Shown: piece after piece, positions 26,013 to 35,907 of the stretch | Position numbering within the stretch: position 1 is the stretch's first letter | Layout of the letters: each line of letters starts with the position of its first letter | Source of the DNA: Haloarcula sp. H-GB4 | Lineage (GTDB): Archaea; Halobacteriota; Halobacteria; Halobacteriales; Haloarculaceae | Reading direction: 5' to 3' | Length of the DNA: 64,000 nucleotides | NCBI RefSeq assembly: GCF_030848575.1 | Contig: NZ_JAVDDX010000001.1 | Coordinates: 124,001 to 188,000 of the forward strand | Program-made: the position numbers and the translations under genes | Notes under the pieces: model-generated | What the model saw: the letters and a program-made list of their open reading frames with translations, nothing else | Database searches by the model: none | Told to the model about the DNA's origin: nothing

Positions 26013-26633
26013 TTACTCGGGCACTTCTGCAATCGTTGTAATCGCACGCGGACTGCCCGGCCGGGACTGTTGGATGTGATGTTCGAACTCCTCAAATCCG
26101 GCCTCGGTGAACATCCGGTCGGCCTCCTCCTCATCGTAAAACAGCATGATGGCGTCGGCCATCTTCTGGAAGACAGTCGAGTTCGGATAGTCGGGGCCGA
26201 CGATGAGAACCTTGCCACCGGGTTTGGTCAGTCGGCGGCACTCAGCAAGCGCGTTGACGGGGTTGGGCCAGTACTCAATAGACCCCGAGGACCACACCGC
26301 GTCGAAGCTGTCGTCCTTGAACGGGAGTCGTTCAGCGTCACCGAGGTGGTAGCGTACGTCACCGAACTTCCCGAACTTCTCGAAGGCTTTCGAGAGCTGG
26401 TGGGGGCTCTGGTCAAGCCCGTAGACCGTATCCACGTGTTCGAGCAGCCCCTCGGTGGCGAAGCCGGTGCCACAGCCGACATCAAGGACCTTGTCGTCGG
26501 GCGAAAGGTCGAGCATTGCGATTGCCTCGTCGCGCATCCGTTCGTCCCAGATGAAGGGGTTGATCTGGTCGTACACCTTCGAGAGATACTTGTAGAACGT
26601 CCGCGCGCGGGCTTTGTTCTCGAGGACTCCCAT
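26013..26633 (-). CDS. Class I SAM-dependent methyltransferase
   Basis: The 206-residue enzyme has motif I VLDVGCGTGFATE, motif II-like DAVWSSGSIEYW, and post-motif LTKPGGKVLIVGPDYP. The N-terminus FYKYLSKVYDQINPFIWDERMR is reminiscent of quinone-ring methyltransferases of the MPBQ/MenG type, so a role in menaquinone or methylmenaquinone biosynthesis is possible but not shown. It should be cytosolic or membrane-associated. A relic of a second copy of its 3' end lies downstream of its stop. It is separated from the atp locus by 115 bases and diverges from it. Confidence 0.85.
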   Translation of the reverse strand: MGVLENKARARTFYKYLSKVYDQINPFIWDERMRDEAIAMLDLSPDDKVLDVGCGTGFATEGLLEHVDTVYGLDQSPHQLSKAFEKFGKFGDVRYHLGDAERLPFKDDSFDAVWSSGSIEYWPNPVNALAECRRLTKPGGKVLIVGPDYPNSTVFQKMADAIMLFYDEEEADRMFTEAGFEEFEHHIQQSRPGSPRAITTIAEVPE

Positions 26634-26748
26634 TACTCTCAGTTTAGGACTTGGCGGTCATAATTCCCCGGATTTCGGCCGCTGTATCACACGGGGAAAC
26701 TTCGCAACTACCAAATAGCCGCTCTGGCAACGCTCACATGATTAGAGA

Positions 26749-27081
26749 ATGCCACGGCCAGAAGTTCTTGACAGGATACAGGAGGCCGAGCAGGAGGCCG
26801 ACGAGATCGTCGAAGAGGCCGAACAAGACCGCGAAGACCGCATCGCGGAGGCTCGCGAGGAGGCCGACGAGATCCGCGAATCCGCGCGGGAAGAGGCCGA
26901 GGCGGCTGCTGAGCGCCGTCTCGAAGCGGCTCGCGAAGAGATCGAGGCCGAACGCGAGCAGATCATCGAAGACGGTGAGAGCGCTCGCGACGACCTCGAA
27001 CAGCAGGCCAGTGAACAGATCGACGAGGTAGTCGAATACGTCACAGACCTGTTTGAGGAGGCGGTGCATGCTCAGACCTGA
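26749..27081 (+). CDS. atpH: A-type ATP synthase, subunit H
   Basis: This 110-residue protein is almost entirely a charged coiled coil of Glu, Arg and Ala, which fits subunit H, the peripheral-stalk helix that pairs with subunit E. It is the first gene of the locus and overlaps atpI by 14 bases. The initiating ATG at 26749 follows an AT-rich caaatag at about 26712. Confidence 0.9.
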   Translation: MPRPEVLDRIQEAEQEADEIVEEAEQDREDRIAEAREEADEIRESAREEAEAAAERRLEAAREEIEAEREQIIEDGESARDDLEQQASEQIDEVVEYVTDLFEEAVHAQT

Positions 27082-29296
27082 GAAGATGTGCCGCGTCTCG
27101 GTGACGGGGTCGAAACGCGCGATGGAGCAGACTATTGAGGCCGTCCACGACCTCGATATGCTCCACGTCACCGAGTATGATGGCTCTTGGGACGGATTCG
27201 AGCCGGGCAACTCGCTTGCCGGAACCAACGATGTTTCGGACAAGCTCGTCACGGTTCGCTCGCTGCAGTCCATTCTGGATGTCAGTGAGGAGGACGCCGG
27301 CCCGACCCGAGTTGTCACCGACGAGGCGATCGAGGAGCAACTCGATGAGGTTCGGACAGCAGTCAACGAACTCGACGACCGGCGCGACGATGTCCGGGAC
27401 GAACTCCGGGCCGTCGAGGACCAGATCAACACGATGGCGCCGTTCGTCTCACTAGGCATCGACCTCGACCTGCTCCGTGGCTACGACTCGCTGTCAGTCG
27501 TCGTCGGCGAGGGTGACAGCGACGAGATCGAAGCCGTCCTTACAGAGAGCGACATCGGGACGTTCGAGCTGTTCACCGAGGACGGCGTCACCGCTGTGTT
27601 CGCACAGGCTGACGAAGACACCTTGCAGGATGCACTCGTCGGGGCGACGTTCTCTCGGCTCGAAGTGCCTGAGGGCGACGGCGATCCGACGTCATATCTC
27701 GAAGAGCTCGAACACGAGAAACAACAGCTCGAATCGAAGCTCTCGACCGTTGAGGACGAACTCGACGAACTCCGCCTTGACCACGCTGGCTTTCTTCTCG
27801 CGGCCGAAGAGAAACTGGCTATCGAGGCGCAGAAGGGCGAAGCGCCGCTCACCTTCGCGACGACGGAAAACGCCTTCATTGCTGAGGGCTGGATTCCGAA
27901 CGAGCGCTACGAGGCGTTCGAGCGGGCTCTTTCGAGCGCCGTCGGCGATGCTGTCGACATCGACCGAATCGAAATCGCCGAGTACGATAGCGAGGGTCAC
28001 GCGGAGTCTCACGAAGAAGTCGAGCGCGAAGGCGGCAACGGCGGTGAACCCGTCGGCAGTTCCGTCGACGCCCCCGAGCCGGAGAGTGAGAGCCAACCGC
28101 AGGAAACCGTCGCTGACGGCGGCGTTATCACGATGGGTGACGACGCCCCACCAGTTATTCAGGACAACCCAAGCGGTGTCCGGCCCTTCGAGGATCTTGT
28201 CGAAGTCGTCAACCGACCGAAGTACGGCGAGTTCGACCCGACAGTCGCTTTCTTCCTGACGTTCCCGGCCTTCTTCGGGTTCATGATCGGTGACTTCGGT
28301 TACGGGCTGCTGTACCTAGCGCTGGGCTATGGGCTGTACTCGAAGGCCGACAGTGACGTGTTGAAGAGCCTCGGTGGTGTCGGTATGTGGGCTGGTGGGT
28401 TCACCGCGCTGTTCGGTGTGCTGTACGGCGAAGTCTTCGGGCTCCACCAGCTCGGTGAAATCGTCTGGGGCGGTCACCCGCCGATGCACAAGGGGCTCCA
28501 GCCGTCCTACTCCGGCTATGCGCTGGCTTGGCTGACGATGAGCCTGCTCGCCGGGACAGTTCATCTCGCCGCGGGTTGGATCTTCGATTTCATCGAGAAC
28601 CTGAGTCACGGCCTCTGGGACGCTGTCACCGAGAGCGGGTCTTGGCTGCTGATGCTGTTCGGCCTCTGGGCGTGGGTGTTCTCCGGCGCAAACGGCGCAG
28701 CGCCTGACTTCCTCTACACTGCCGAGGCAGGTGTCTTCGCCGGGAATCCGTACGCGTGGGGCTTCACAGGACTGCCAGCGATAAACCTCTTCACGATTCC
28801 GGGACTGGGTGCGCCGTTCTCGGCGTGGCTCATCCTCTTCTTCGCCGGCCTCGTGTTGCTGGCACTCGCCGACCCTATCGAGGTCGTCGAGTTCCTCAAC
28901 GTGCTGGTGAACGTTCTGTCGTACACACGACTGGCCGCTGTGCTGCTGGCCAAGGCAGGGATGGCTTTCGTTGTCAACCTGCTGTTCTTCGGAGCCTACT
29001 CACACCACGGTGAGTTCCATTTCCTCATCGGGCACGGGCCTGAATGGGCAATCTCTGAATACGGCGCGGAAGCGATCATGTTCCCTGGGCTCATCCACTC
29101 CGGGATCGCCGCTGCGCTGGTCGGGGTCCTCATTCTGGTGATCGGTCACCTGCTTGTGTTGGTGCTCGGTATCACCAGTGCCGGACTGCAAGGCGTCCGA
29201 CTTGAGTATGTGGAGTTCTTCGGCAAGTTCTTTGAAGGCGGCGGGAAGCGGTACAACCCGTTCGGCTACGAACGTAACTACACGACTGAGGACTGA
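27068..29296 (+). CDS. atpI: A-type ATP synthase, subunit I (a subunit)
   Basis: The 742-residue membrane subunit has a cytosolic N-terminal half with coiled-coil arms (about 100-280), an acidic Ser/Glu linker (about 320-360), and a C-terminal half with about eight membrane helices from the FLTFPAFFGFMIGDFGYGLLY stretch to the end. The proton-channel helix with the essential Arg is within LNVLVNVLSYTRLAAVLLAKAGMAF. The start is the ATG at 27068 (MLRPEKMCRVS); a start five codons upstream is in the atpH overlap and less likely. It conducts protons to the rotor. Confidence 0.95.
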   Translation: MLRPEKMCRVSVTGSKRAMEQTIEAVHDLDMLHVTEYDGSWDGFEPGNSLAGTNDVSDKLVTVRSLQSILDVSEEDAGPTRVVTDEAIEEQLDEVRTAVNELDDRRDDVRDELRAVEDQINTMAPFVSLGIDLDLLRGYDSLSVVVGEGDSDEIEAVLTESDIGTFELFTEDGVTAVFAQADEDTLQDALVGATFSRLEVPEGDGDPTSYLEELEHEKQQLESKLSTVEDELDELRLDHAGFLLAAEEKLAIEAQKGEAPLTFATTENAFIAEGWIPNERYEAFERALSSAVGDAVDIDRIEIAEYDSEGHAESHEEVEREGGNGGEPVGSSVDAPEPESESQPQETVADGGVITMGDDAPPVIQDNPSGVRPFEDLVEVVNRPKYGEFDPTVAFFLTFPAFFGFMIGDFGYGLLYLALGYGLYSKADSDVLKSLGGVGMWAGGFTALFGVLYGEVFGLHQLGEIVWGGHPPMHKGLQPSYSGYALAWLTMSLLAGTVHLAAGWIFDFIENLSHGLWDAVTESGSWLLMLFGLWAWVFSGANGAAPDFLYTAEAGVFAGNPYAWGFTGLPAINLFTIPGLGAPFSAWLILFFAGLVLLALADPIEVVEFLNVLVNVLSYTRLAAVLLAKAGMAFVVNLLFFGAYSHHGEFHFLIGHGPEWAISEYGAEAIMFPGLIHSGIAAALVGVLILVIGHLLVLVLGITSAGLQGVRLEYVEFFGKFFEGGGKRYNPFGYERNYTTED

Positions 29297-29448
29297 TCGC
29301 GCGCTTCCGCTTTCTTCGGGCTAATCGTCGTTGTTTACTGCCGGTTTTGCCAATTCCATCGCGGGTGTCGACTGCTACACGCTCACAACCGACCACAGCT
29401 GAGACCCTAAACCGCCCGAACAGCACGCTGACGAACCGTTTTGGGAAG

Positions 29449-29455
29449 CTTTATG
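29449..29455 (+). promoter_or_regulatory. TATA-like box upstream of atpK
   Basis: CTTTATG at 29449-29455 lies 60 bases before the atpK ATG in a 218-base gap that is otherwise empty. It could drive extra transcription of the rotor ring gene and those after it, since the c subunit is needed in many copies. A leader of about 30 bases would be expected. Confidence 0.35.
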
Positions 29456-29514
29456 AACTACGTGGATTCACATACGCCTGTTCGGACACGAGCAATTCCA
29501 GAGACTACACATCC

Positions 29515-29775
29515 ATGATCGAAACCATCGCACTCCTTGTTAACGCAGTACTGCAGGAAGGTACCGCCAGTGCTCCAGCTATTCCGGCTTCAGCCGGCGC
29601 AGCACTCGCAGTCGGACTCGCCGCGCTCGGCTCGGGGTATGCGGAACGTGGGATCGGGGCCGCCGCCGTCGGCGCAATCGCAGAAGACGAGAGCATGTTC
29701 GGCCGCGGGCTTATCCTGACAGTCCTGCCGGAAACGCTCGTCATTCTCGCGCTTGTCGTCGTCTTCGTCGTCTAA
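29515..29775 (+). CDS. atpK: A-type ATP synthase, rotor subunit K (c subunit, proteolipid)
   Basis: The 86-residue protein is one helical hairpin: helix 1 (about 25-45, AALAVGLAALGSGY) and helix 2 (about 66-86) with the ion-binding Glu73 in LTVLPETLVILAL. The loop ERGIGAAAVGA is family-like. A short N-terminal segment precedes helix 1. It forms the rotor ring. The start is the ATG at 29515; an ORF extends upstream but is not proteolipid-like. Confidence 0.94.
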   Translation: MIETIALLVNAVLQEGTASAPAIPASAGAALAVGLAALGSGYAERGIGAAAVGAIAEDESMFGRGLILTVLPETLVILALVVVFVV

Positions 29776-29797
29776 CAACACTCCGTTTTTTCCAATA

Positions 29798-30382
29798 ATG
29801 AGCCTTCAAACAGTCGTAGAGGACATCCGCGACGAGGCCCGCGCGCGTGCTCAGGAGATTAGCGACGCGGCCGACGAACGTGCCGAGGAGATTATCGCCG
29901 ACGCCGAGGCTGACGCCGACCAGATCCGCGAGGAACGCGAGACCGAGGTCGAGCGGACCATCGAGCAGGAGCGAGAGCAGCGACTCTCCTCTGCGAAGCT
30001 CGAGGCCAAACAGGCTCGACTTAACGCCCGGCGTGATATCCTCGAAGACGTTCACGGCGACGTCGAGGACGCGCTTGCGGCCCTCGAAGGGGACCGACGA
30101 GAGGAACTGACACGCGCACTGCTTGACGCCGCTGTCGATGAATTCGACGACAGCGACGAGCTATCGGTGTCTGGCCGTGCGTCGGACCAGTCGCTTCTTG
30201 AGGATATACTCGATGACTACGACAGCGCGACGTACGCCGGCGAGCGGGATTGCCTCGGCGGCGTCGTCGTCGAGAGCAACGAGTCACGAGTTCGTGTGAA
30301 CAACACGTTTGATTCCATCCTTGAGGATGTCTGGGAGGACAACCTGAAAGCAATCAGCGACCGCCTGTTCGAAGACCAATGA
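29798..30382 (+). CDS. atpE: A-type ATP synthase, subunit E
   Basis: The 194-residue protein has a long Ala/Glu/Arg helix (about 1-95) followed by a small globular domain with DILDDYDSATYAGERDCLGGVVVES and the end VWEDNLKAISDRLFEDQ, as in subunit E of the peripheral stalk. The start is the ATG at 29798, 22 bases after the atpK stop. Confidence 0.94.
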   Translation: MSLQTVVEDIRDEARARAQEISDAADERAEEIIADAEADADQIREERETEVERTIEQEREQRLSSAKLEAKQARLNARRDILEDVHGDVEDALAALEGDRREELTRALLDAAVDEFDDSDELSVSGRASDQSLLEDILDDYDSATYAGERDCLGGVVVESNESRVRVNNTFDSILEDVWEDNLKAISDRLFEDQ

Positions 30383-31452
30383 GTTCGCGAACGGGAACGA
30401 GCGGCCAGGGAAGCAACTACGAGTACGTCATCGCACGGGTTCGTGCCCGCAGCGCATCCCTGTTTGACGATGACGACTATCGGAAGCTGGTCCGCATGGG
30501 GACGGGCGAAATCGCCCGCTTCATGGAGGAAACGGAGTACGAGACCGAGATGAACGCGCTCGGCTCCCGGTACGATGGCGTTGACCTCGTCGAGTACGCG
30601 CTGAACCGCAACCTTGCGAAACACTTCGACGACCTGCTTCGCTGGTCTGAGGGCGCGCTGTACGATTACATTGCCCGATACCTGCGAAAATTCGACGTGT
30701 GGAACGTCAAAACGGTCATCCGCGGGCTCTACTCGGACGCAGAGCGGACCGAGGTCGAGGACGACCTTATCCGGGCCGGCGAGTTCACTGACCGGCGAAT
30801 CGAGGACTTGCTGAACGCCGGCTCTATCGAGGAGGTCGTCGAACAACTCGACGACACCATCTTCGGCGAATCGCTGGCCGAAGCGTTCGACGTGTACGAG
30901 GAAAGCGGCGTTCTCGTGCCGCTGGAGAACGCGCTCGACCGCGCGTTCTACGAAACACTGCTGTCGGGGCTTCCGGACAACCCGGAGATTGACAGCCCGA
31001 CCGGGCTGTACGTCGAGTTCCTGGAGACGGAAGTCGACTTCCGAAACCTCCGGAATGCGCTCCGGCTGGCCCGCAGTGGCGCGGACCTTGACCCCTCGGA
31101 ATACTTCATCGAGGGTGGACAGCTGTTCGACGCACAGGAGGTCGCACAGCTGTCGACGAATCTCGATCAGCTGGTCAGCGCCGTCCGCGAGAGCAAGTAC
31201 GGCGACGACCTTGACCAGGCGCTGTCGGCGCTTGAGGAGGCCGACAACCTCATCGACTTCGAGCGGGCGCTGGACGCGGCGCTACTCGAATACGCCGACC
31301 GGCTCTCGAACCGCTACCCGCTGTCGGTCTGTCCGGTGCTGTCCTATGTCCTCGCCAAGGAACGCGAGGTCGACAACATCCGGGCTATCGCCCGCGGTCG
31401 TGAGGCCGGCCTCGGCCCCGACGAAATCGAACAGGAGCTGGTGATACTATGA
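30379..31452 (+). CDS. atpC: A-type ATP synthase, subunit C
   Basis: The 357-residue helical protein belongs to the V-ATPase subunit d family. It begins with NYEYVIARVRARSASLFDDDDYRKLVRM and contains the family-like KFDVWNVKTVIRG stretch. It caps the rotor ring and links it to the central stalk. It overlaps atpE by four bases and atpF by four bases. Confidence 0.93.
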   Translation: MSSRTGTSGQGSNYEYVIARVRARSASLFDDDDYRKLVRMGTGEIARFMEETEYETEMNALGSRYDGVDLVEYALNRNLAKHFDDLLRWSEGALYDYIARYLRKFDVWNVKTVIRGLYSDAERTEVEDDLIRAGEFTDRRIEDLLNAGSIEEVVEQLDDTIFGESLAEAFDVYEESGVLVPLENALDRAFYETLLSGLPDNPEIDSPTGLYVEFLETEVDFRNLRNALRLARSGADLDPSEYFIEGGQLFDAQEVAQLSTNLDQLVSAVRESKYGDDLDQALSALEEADNLIDFERALDAALLEYADRLSNRYPLSVCPVLSYVLAKEREVDNIRAIARGREAGLGPDEIEQELVIL

Positions 31453-31772
31453 GCCAGGAGATCGCTGTCATCGGAAGCCCGGAGTTCACGACGGGCTTTC
31501 GGCTAGCTGGCGTCCGCAAATTCGCGGACGTGCCTTCCGACGAGAAAGACGAGCAGCTCGACGACGTCGTCGAGGAGATGCTCAACGACGACGATGTCGG
31601 TATCGTCGTGATGCACGACGACGACCTGTCGCATCTCTCACGCGGTGTCAGACAGGACGCGGAGACGAGTGTCGAGCCGGTGATGGTCACGCTCGGCGGC
31701 GGCACTGGGAGCGGCGGACTGCGTGAACAGATCAAGCGAGCCATCGGTATCGACCTGATGGACGAGGACTAA
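31449..31772 (+). CDS. atpF: A-type ATP synthase, subunit F
   Basis: The 107-residue protein starts with [18 protein letters not shown], the hallmark of the V-ATPase subunit F fold, and ends in an acidic tail after [13 protein letters not shown]. It belongs to the central stalk. The start overlaps atpC by four bases and atpA follows two bases after the stop. Confidence 0.95.
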   Translation: MSQEIAVIGSPEFTTGFRLAGVRKFADVPSDEKDEQLDDVVEEMLNDDDVGIVVMHDDDLSHLSRGVRQDAETSVEPVMVTLGGGTGSGGLREQIKRAIGIDLMDED

Positions 31773-31774
31773 CC

Positions 31775-33535
31775 ATGAGTCAAGCAACAGACACAGACGT
31801 CCGCGAGGACGGCATTATCGAAAGCGTCTCGGGACCGGTCGTAACGGCTCGGGACCTCGACGCCCGGATGAACGACGTCGTTTACGTCGGCTCGGAAGGG
31901 CTGATGGGCGAGGTCATCGAGATCGAAGGAAACATCACCACGATTCAGGTGTACGAGGAGACCTCCGGTGTCTCCCCCGGCGAACCCGTCGAAGGGACGG
32001 GATCGCCGCTCTCCGTGGACCTCGGGCCGGGTATGCTCGACGCCATCTACGATGGTGTCCAGCGCCCGCTCGACGTGCTCGAAGAGAAGATGGGGTCGGC
32101 GTTCCTCGACCGTGGTGTCGACGCGCCGGGCATCGACCTGGAGAAGACCTGGGAGTTCACTCCTGAAGTCGAGGAAGGCGACGAGGTCGAATCCGGCGAT
32201 ATCATCGGTACCGTTCCCGAGACGCCAAGCATCGACCACAAGGTGATGGTCCCGCCCGACTCCGAGGGTGGCGAGGTCGTCGCCATCGAATCGGGTAACT
32301 TCAACGTCGAAGAGACCGTCGTCGAACTGGACAACGGCGAAGAGATCCAGATGCACCAGGAGTGGCCGGTGCGCCAGCAGCGACCGACCGTGGAAAAGGA
32401 GACCCCGACGGAACCGCTCATCTCCGGTCAGCGTGTGCTTGATGGCCTGTTCCCAATTGCGAAAGGCGGGACAGCCGCCATTCCCGGGCCATTCGGGTCC
32501 GGGAAGACGGTCACCCAGCACCAGCTCGCCAAGTGGGCCGACGCGGACATCGTCGTCTACGTCGGCTGTGGCGAGCGTGGCAACGAGATGACTGAGGTAA
32601 TTGAGGACTTCCCGGAACTCGAGGACCCGACCACCGGCAACGCGCTGATGGACCGGACCTGCCTCATTGCGAACACGTCGAACATGCCTGTCGCGGCGCG
32701 TGAATCTTGCGTGTACACGGGCATCACCATCGCGGAGTACTTCCGCGACATGGGGTACGACGTGGCGCTGATGGCCGACTCCACCTCCCGGTGGGCCGAG
32801 GCCATGCGTGAGATTTCATCCCGACTCGAAGAGATGCCGGGCGAGGAGGGGTACCCCGCGTACCTCTCCGCTCGGCTGAGCGAGTTCTACGAGCGCGCCG
32901 GGTACTTCGAGAATATCAACGGCACCGAGGGCTCTGTCTCAGTCATTGGGGCCGTCTCGCCGCCGGGCGGGGACTTCTCCGAGCCAGTCACTCAGAACAC
33001 GCTGCGTATCGTCAAGACGTTCTGGGCGCTGGACGCTGACCTGGCCGAACGCCGGCACTTCCCCTCTATCAACTGGAACGAGTCGTACTCGCTGTATCGC
33101 GACCAGCTCGACCCGTGGTTCGAGGACAACGTCCGGGCTGACTGGCCGGAGACGCGCCAGTGGGCTATCGACACGCTGGACGAGGAAGCGGAACTGCAGG
33201 AGATTGTCCAGCTCGTCGGGAAGGACGCGCTGCCGGAAGACCAGCAGCTGACGCTCGAGATTGCGCGCTACCTGCGCGAGGCGTGGCTCCAGCAGAACGC
33301 CTTCCACGACGTGGACACGTTCTGTGAGCCCGAGAAGACCTACCGCATCATGGACGCCGCCAAGACGTACAACGATGCGGCCTTCGAGGCGCTGGATGCC
33401 GGTGTCCCTGTCGAGGAGATCACCGACATTGACGCCGCGCCGCGGCTCAACCGTATCGGTGTCCAAGAGGACTGGAACGAGTATATCGACGACCTCGAAG
33501 ACGAAATCGAGTCTCAACTGCGGGAGCTGTACTAA
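31775..33535 (+). CDS. atpA: A-type ATP synthase, catalytic subunit A
   Basis: The 586-residue catalytic subunit has Walker A GPFGSGKT at 238-245, the A-subunit bulge domain (about 120-190) with [30 protein letters not shown] and [17 protein letters not shown]. No intein interrupts it, although inteins occur in some archaeal atpA genes. It makes or hydrolyses ATP in the A1 head and pairs with AtpB. Confidence 0.97.
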   Translation: MSQATDTDVREDGIIESVSGPVVTARDLDARMNDVVYVGSEGLMGEVIEIEGNITTIQVYEETSGVSPGEPVEGTGSPLSVDLGPGMLDAIYDGVQRPLDVLEEKMGSAFLDRGVDAPGIDLEKTWEFTPEVEEGDEVESGDIIGTVPETPSIDHKVMVPPDSEGGEVVAIESGNFNVEETVVELDNGEEIQMHQEWPVRQQRPTVEKETPTEPLISGQRVLDGLFPIAKGGTAAIPGPFGSGKTVTQHQLAKWADADIVVYVGCGERGNEMTEVIEDFPELEDPTTGNALMDRTCLIANTSNMPVAARESCVYTGITIAEYFRDMGYDVALMADSTSRWAEAMREISSRLEEMPGEEGYPAYLSARLSEFYERAGYFENINGTEGSVSVIGAVSPPGGDFSEPVTQNTLRIVKTFWALDADLAERRHFPSINWNESYSLYRDQLDPWFEDNVRADWPETRQWAIDTLDEEAELQEIVQLVGKDALPEDQQLTLEIARYLREAWLQQNAFHDVDTFCEPEKTYRIMDAAKTYNDAAFEALDAGVPVEEITDIDAAPRLNRIGVQEDWNEYIDDLEDEIESQLRELY

Positions 33536-33537
33536 CA

Positions 33538-34953
33538 ATGAAAGAGTATCAGACAATCACGGAGATCAGCGGACCGCTGGTGTTCGTCGAGACCGACGAA
33601 CCGGTCGGCTACGACGACATCGTCGAAATCGAGCTCAGCGACGGCGAGACCCGCCGTGGCCAGGTGCTCGAATCCGCGAGCGACTACGTCGCCATTCAGG
33701 TGTTCGAGGGCACCGAAGGTATCGACCGCGATGCCTCGGTTCGCTTCCTCGGCGAGACGATGAAGATGCCCGTCACCGAGGACCTCCTCGGACGGGTCAT
33801 GGACGGGACCGGCCAGCCGATCGACGGCGGGCCCGAGATTGTCCCCGACGAACGCCGCGACATCGTCGGTGAGGCGATCAACCCGTTCTCCCGGGAGTAC
33901 CCTGAGGAGTTCATCCAGACCGGTGTTTCGGCCATCGACGGCATGAACACGCTCGTCCGCGGCCAGAAACTGCCGATTTTCTCCGCCTCCGGCCTGCCAC
34001 ACAACGACCTGGCGCTCCAGATCGCGCGACAGGCAACGGTGCCGGAAGAGGAGGAGGAAGGCGACGACGACGAAGGGTCAGAGTTCGCCGTCATCTTCGG
34101 TGCGATGGGTATCACAGCTGAAGAGGCAAACGAGTTCATGGACGACTTCGAGCGTACCGGCGCGCTGGAACGCTCTGTCGTCTTCATGAACCTCGCAGAC
34201 GACCCAGCCGTCGAGCGGACGATTACGCCACGGCTGGCGCTGACCACCGCCGAGTACCTCGCCTTCGAGAAGGACTACCACGTCCTGGTCATCCTGACGG
34301 ACATGACCAACTACTGTGAGGCACTGCGCGAAATCGGTGCCGCGCGTGAGGAGGTCCCGGGCCGGCGTGGCTACCCCGGATACATGTACACTGACCTGGC
34401 ACAGCTCTACGAGCGTGCCGGTCGGATCGAGGGCCGGGAGGGCTCTGTGACCCAGCTCCCGATCCTGACGATGCCGGGCGACGACGACACGCACCCGATT
34501 CCGGATCTGACCGGCTACATTACTGAGGGTCAGATCTACATCGACCGCGATCTCAACAGCCAGGGCATCCAGCCGCCGATCAATGTCCTGCCAAGCCTGT
34601 CGCGGCTGATGGACGACGGTATCGGCGAGGGACTCACCCGCGCTGATCATGCCGACGTGAAAGACCAGATCTTCGCCGCGTACGCGGAAGGTGAGGACCT
34701 GCGCGACCTCGTGAACATCGTCGGTCGCGAGGCGCTGTCGGAACTGGACAACAAGTATCTGGACTTCGCCGACCGCTTCGAGGAGGAGTTCGTCGATCAG
34801 GGCACCGACACGGCCCGCAGTATCGACGAGACGCTCGAACTCGGCTGGGACCTGCTCTCGATGCTTCCGAAAGATGCGCTGAACCGCATCGATGAGGACC
34901 TGATCGAGGAGCACTACCGCGAGGACGAGACCGCCGAAACCGTCGAGGCCTGA
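33538..34953 (+). CDS. atpB: A-type ATP synthase, subunit B
   Basis: The 471-residue non-catalytic head subunit begins with [16 protein letters not shown], lacks a proper Walker A ([21 protein letters not shown] in its place), and has [14 protein letters not shown] and an acidic insertion near residue 165 ([12 protein letters not shown]). It starts two bases after the atpA stop. Nothing suggests a frame problem. The bop gene follows instead of atpD. Confidence 0.97.
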   Translation: MKEYQTITEISGPLVFVETDEPVGYDDIVEIELSDGETRRGQVLESASDYVAIQVFEGTEGIDRDASVRFLGETMKMPVTEDLLGRVMDGTGQPIDGGPEIVPDERRDIVGEAINPFSREYPEEFIQTGVSAIDGMNTLVRGQKLPIFSASGLPHNDLALQIARQATVPEEEEEGDDDEGSEFAVIFGAMGITAEEANEFMDDFERTGALERSVVFMNLADDPAVERTITPRLALTTAEYLAFEKDYHVLVILTDMTNYCEALREIGAAREEVPGRRGYPGYMYTDLAQLYERAGRIEGREGSVTQLPILTMPGDDDTHPIPDLTGYITEGQIYIDRDLNSQGIQPPINVLPSLSRLMDDGIGEGLTRADHADVKDQIFAAYAEGEDLRDLVNIVGREALSELDNKYLDFADRFEEEFVDQGTDTARSIDETLELGWDLLSMLPKDALNRIDEDLIEEHYREDETAETVEA

Positions 34954-34990
34954 CGCGACGGCTTACTTTCTCCAGCACCTCTCTGTCTGT

Positions 34991-35010
34991 ACCATATATT
35001 TTGGGTACGC
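34991..35010 (+). promoter_or_regulatory. Bop promoter: TATA-like box inside an inverted repeat
   Basis: GTACC at 34991-34995 and GGTAC at 35006-35010 are inverted copies flanking ATATATTTTG, an excellent archaeal TATA element. The TATA centre is about 48 bases from the bop ATG, predicting a leader near 22 bases. Flanking of a TATA box by an inverted repeat suggests a bound regulator. The motif is not the Halobacterium bop activator sequence as I remember it. Confidence 0.55.
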
Positions 35011-35047
35011 GACTGTTTACCGTTGACCTCCTACACTAGGGTGCACT

Positions 35048-35800
35048 ATGCCAGCACCAGGGAGCGAAGCGACTTGGCTGTGGTTAGGTACAGCGGGCAT
35101 GTTCCTCGGCATGCTATACTTCATCGCGCGCGGCTGGGGTGAGACCGACAGCAGGCGTCAGAAGTTCTACATCGCGACAATACTGATCACGGCAATCGCG
35201 TTCGTGAATTACCTCGCGATGGCGCTTGGCTTCGGGTTGACGATTATCGAGTTCGGCGGGTCGGAACACCCCATCTACTGGGCGCGATACACCGACTGGC
35301 TGTTCACGACGCCGTTGCTGTTGTATGACCTCGGGCTGCTCGCAGGAGCAGACCGAAACACCATTTACTCGCTTGTCAGCCTCGACGTGCTGATGATCGG
35401 TACCGGTGTGGTCGCAACGCTGAGCGCAGGCAGCGGCGTGCTGTCGGCCGGTGCGGAACGGCTGGTCTGGTGGGGTATTAGTACCGCCTTCCTGCTGGTC
35501 CTGCTGTACTTCCTGTTCAGTTCGCTGTCTGGTCGGGTTGCAGACCTGCCCAGTGACACGCGAAGCACGTTCAAGACGTTGCGCAACCTTGTCACGGTCG
35601 TCTGGCTGGTCTACCCAGTCTGGTGGCTCGTCGGCAGTGAAGGACTCGGCCTCGTCGGTATCGGGATCGAGACGGCCGGCTTCATGGTCATCGACCTGAC
35701 CGCCAAGGTCGGCTTCGGTATCATCCTGCTCCGGAGCCACGGCGTGCTTGACGGCGCGGCCGAGACGACCGGCACTGGCGCAACGCCTGCAGACGACTAA
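35048..35800 (+). CDS. bop: Bacteriorhodopsin-type light-driven proton pump (cruxrhodopsin)
   Basis: The 250-residue protein has seven membrane helices and all proton-pump residues. By alignment to bacteriorhodopsin, helix C reads [17 protein letters not shown] with Arg80, Asp83 (acceptor, BR Asp85) and Asp94 (donor, BR Asp96). Helix G reads [13 protein letters not shown] with Asp216 and retinal Lys220 (BR Asp212 and Lys216). Glu198 and Glu208 correspond to the release-group Glu194 and Glu204. These residues distinguish it from halorhodopsin and sensory rhodopsins. From memory it is very close to cruxrhodopsins of Haloarcula. It sits between atpB and atpD, so the pump and the synthase that uses its gradient are encoded together. 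Confidence 0.97.
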   Translation: MPAPGSEATWLWLGTAGMFLGMLYFIARGWGETDSRRQKFYIATILITAIAFVNYLAMALGFGLTIIEFGGSEHPIYWARYTDWLFTTPLLLYDLGLLAGADRNTIYSLVSLDVLMIGTGVVATLSAGSGVLSAGAERLVWWGISTAFLLVLLYFLFSSLSGRVADLPSDTRSTFKTLRNLVTVVWLVYPVWWLVGSEGLGLVGIGIETAGFMVIDLTAKVGFGIILLRSHGVLDGAAETTGTGATPADD

Positions 35801-35821
35801 CGCTACCGTTCGCCGACTTCG

Positions 35822-35827
35822 TTTTTT
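35822..35827 (+). terminator. Oligo-T terminator after bop
   Basis: A run of six T residues at 35822-35827, about 20 bases past the bop stop codon, follows a GC-rich stretch. Oligo-T tracts are the usual archaeal termination signal. With the promoter at 34991 it makes bop a self-contained transcription unit. Confidence 0.45.
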
Positions 35828-35907
35828 GCGTGTCAGTCCGGAAGCGGCGGCGCTCGAACCGAAATAACTGGAAACCGTTAACTGCCTACGTCGAAAAAAG
35901 ACCCGTA

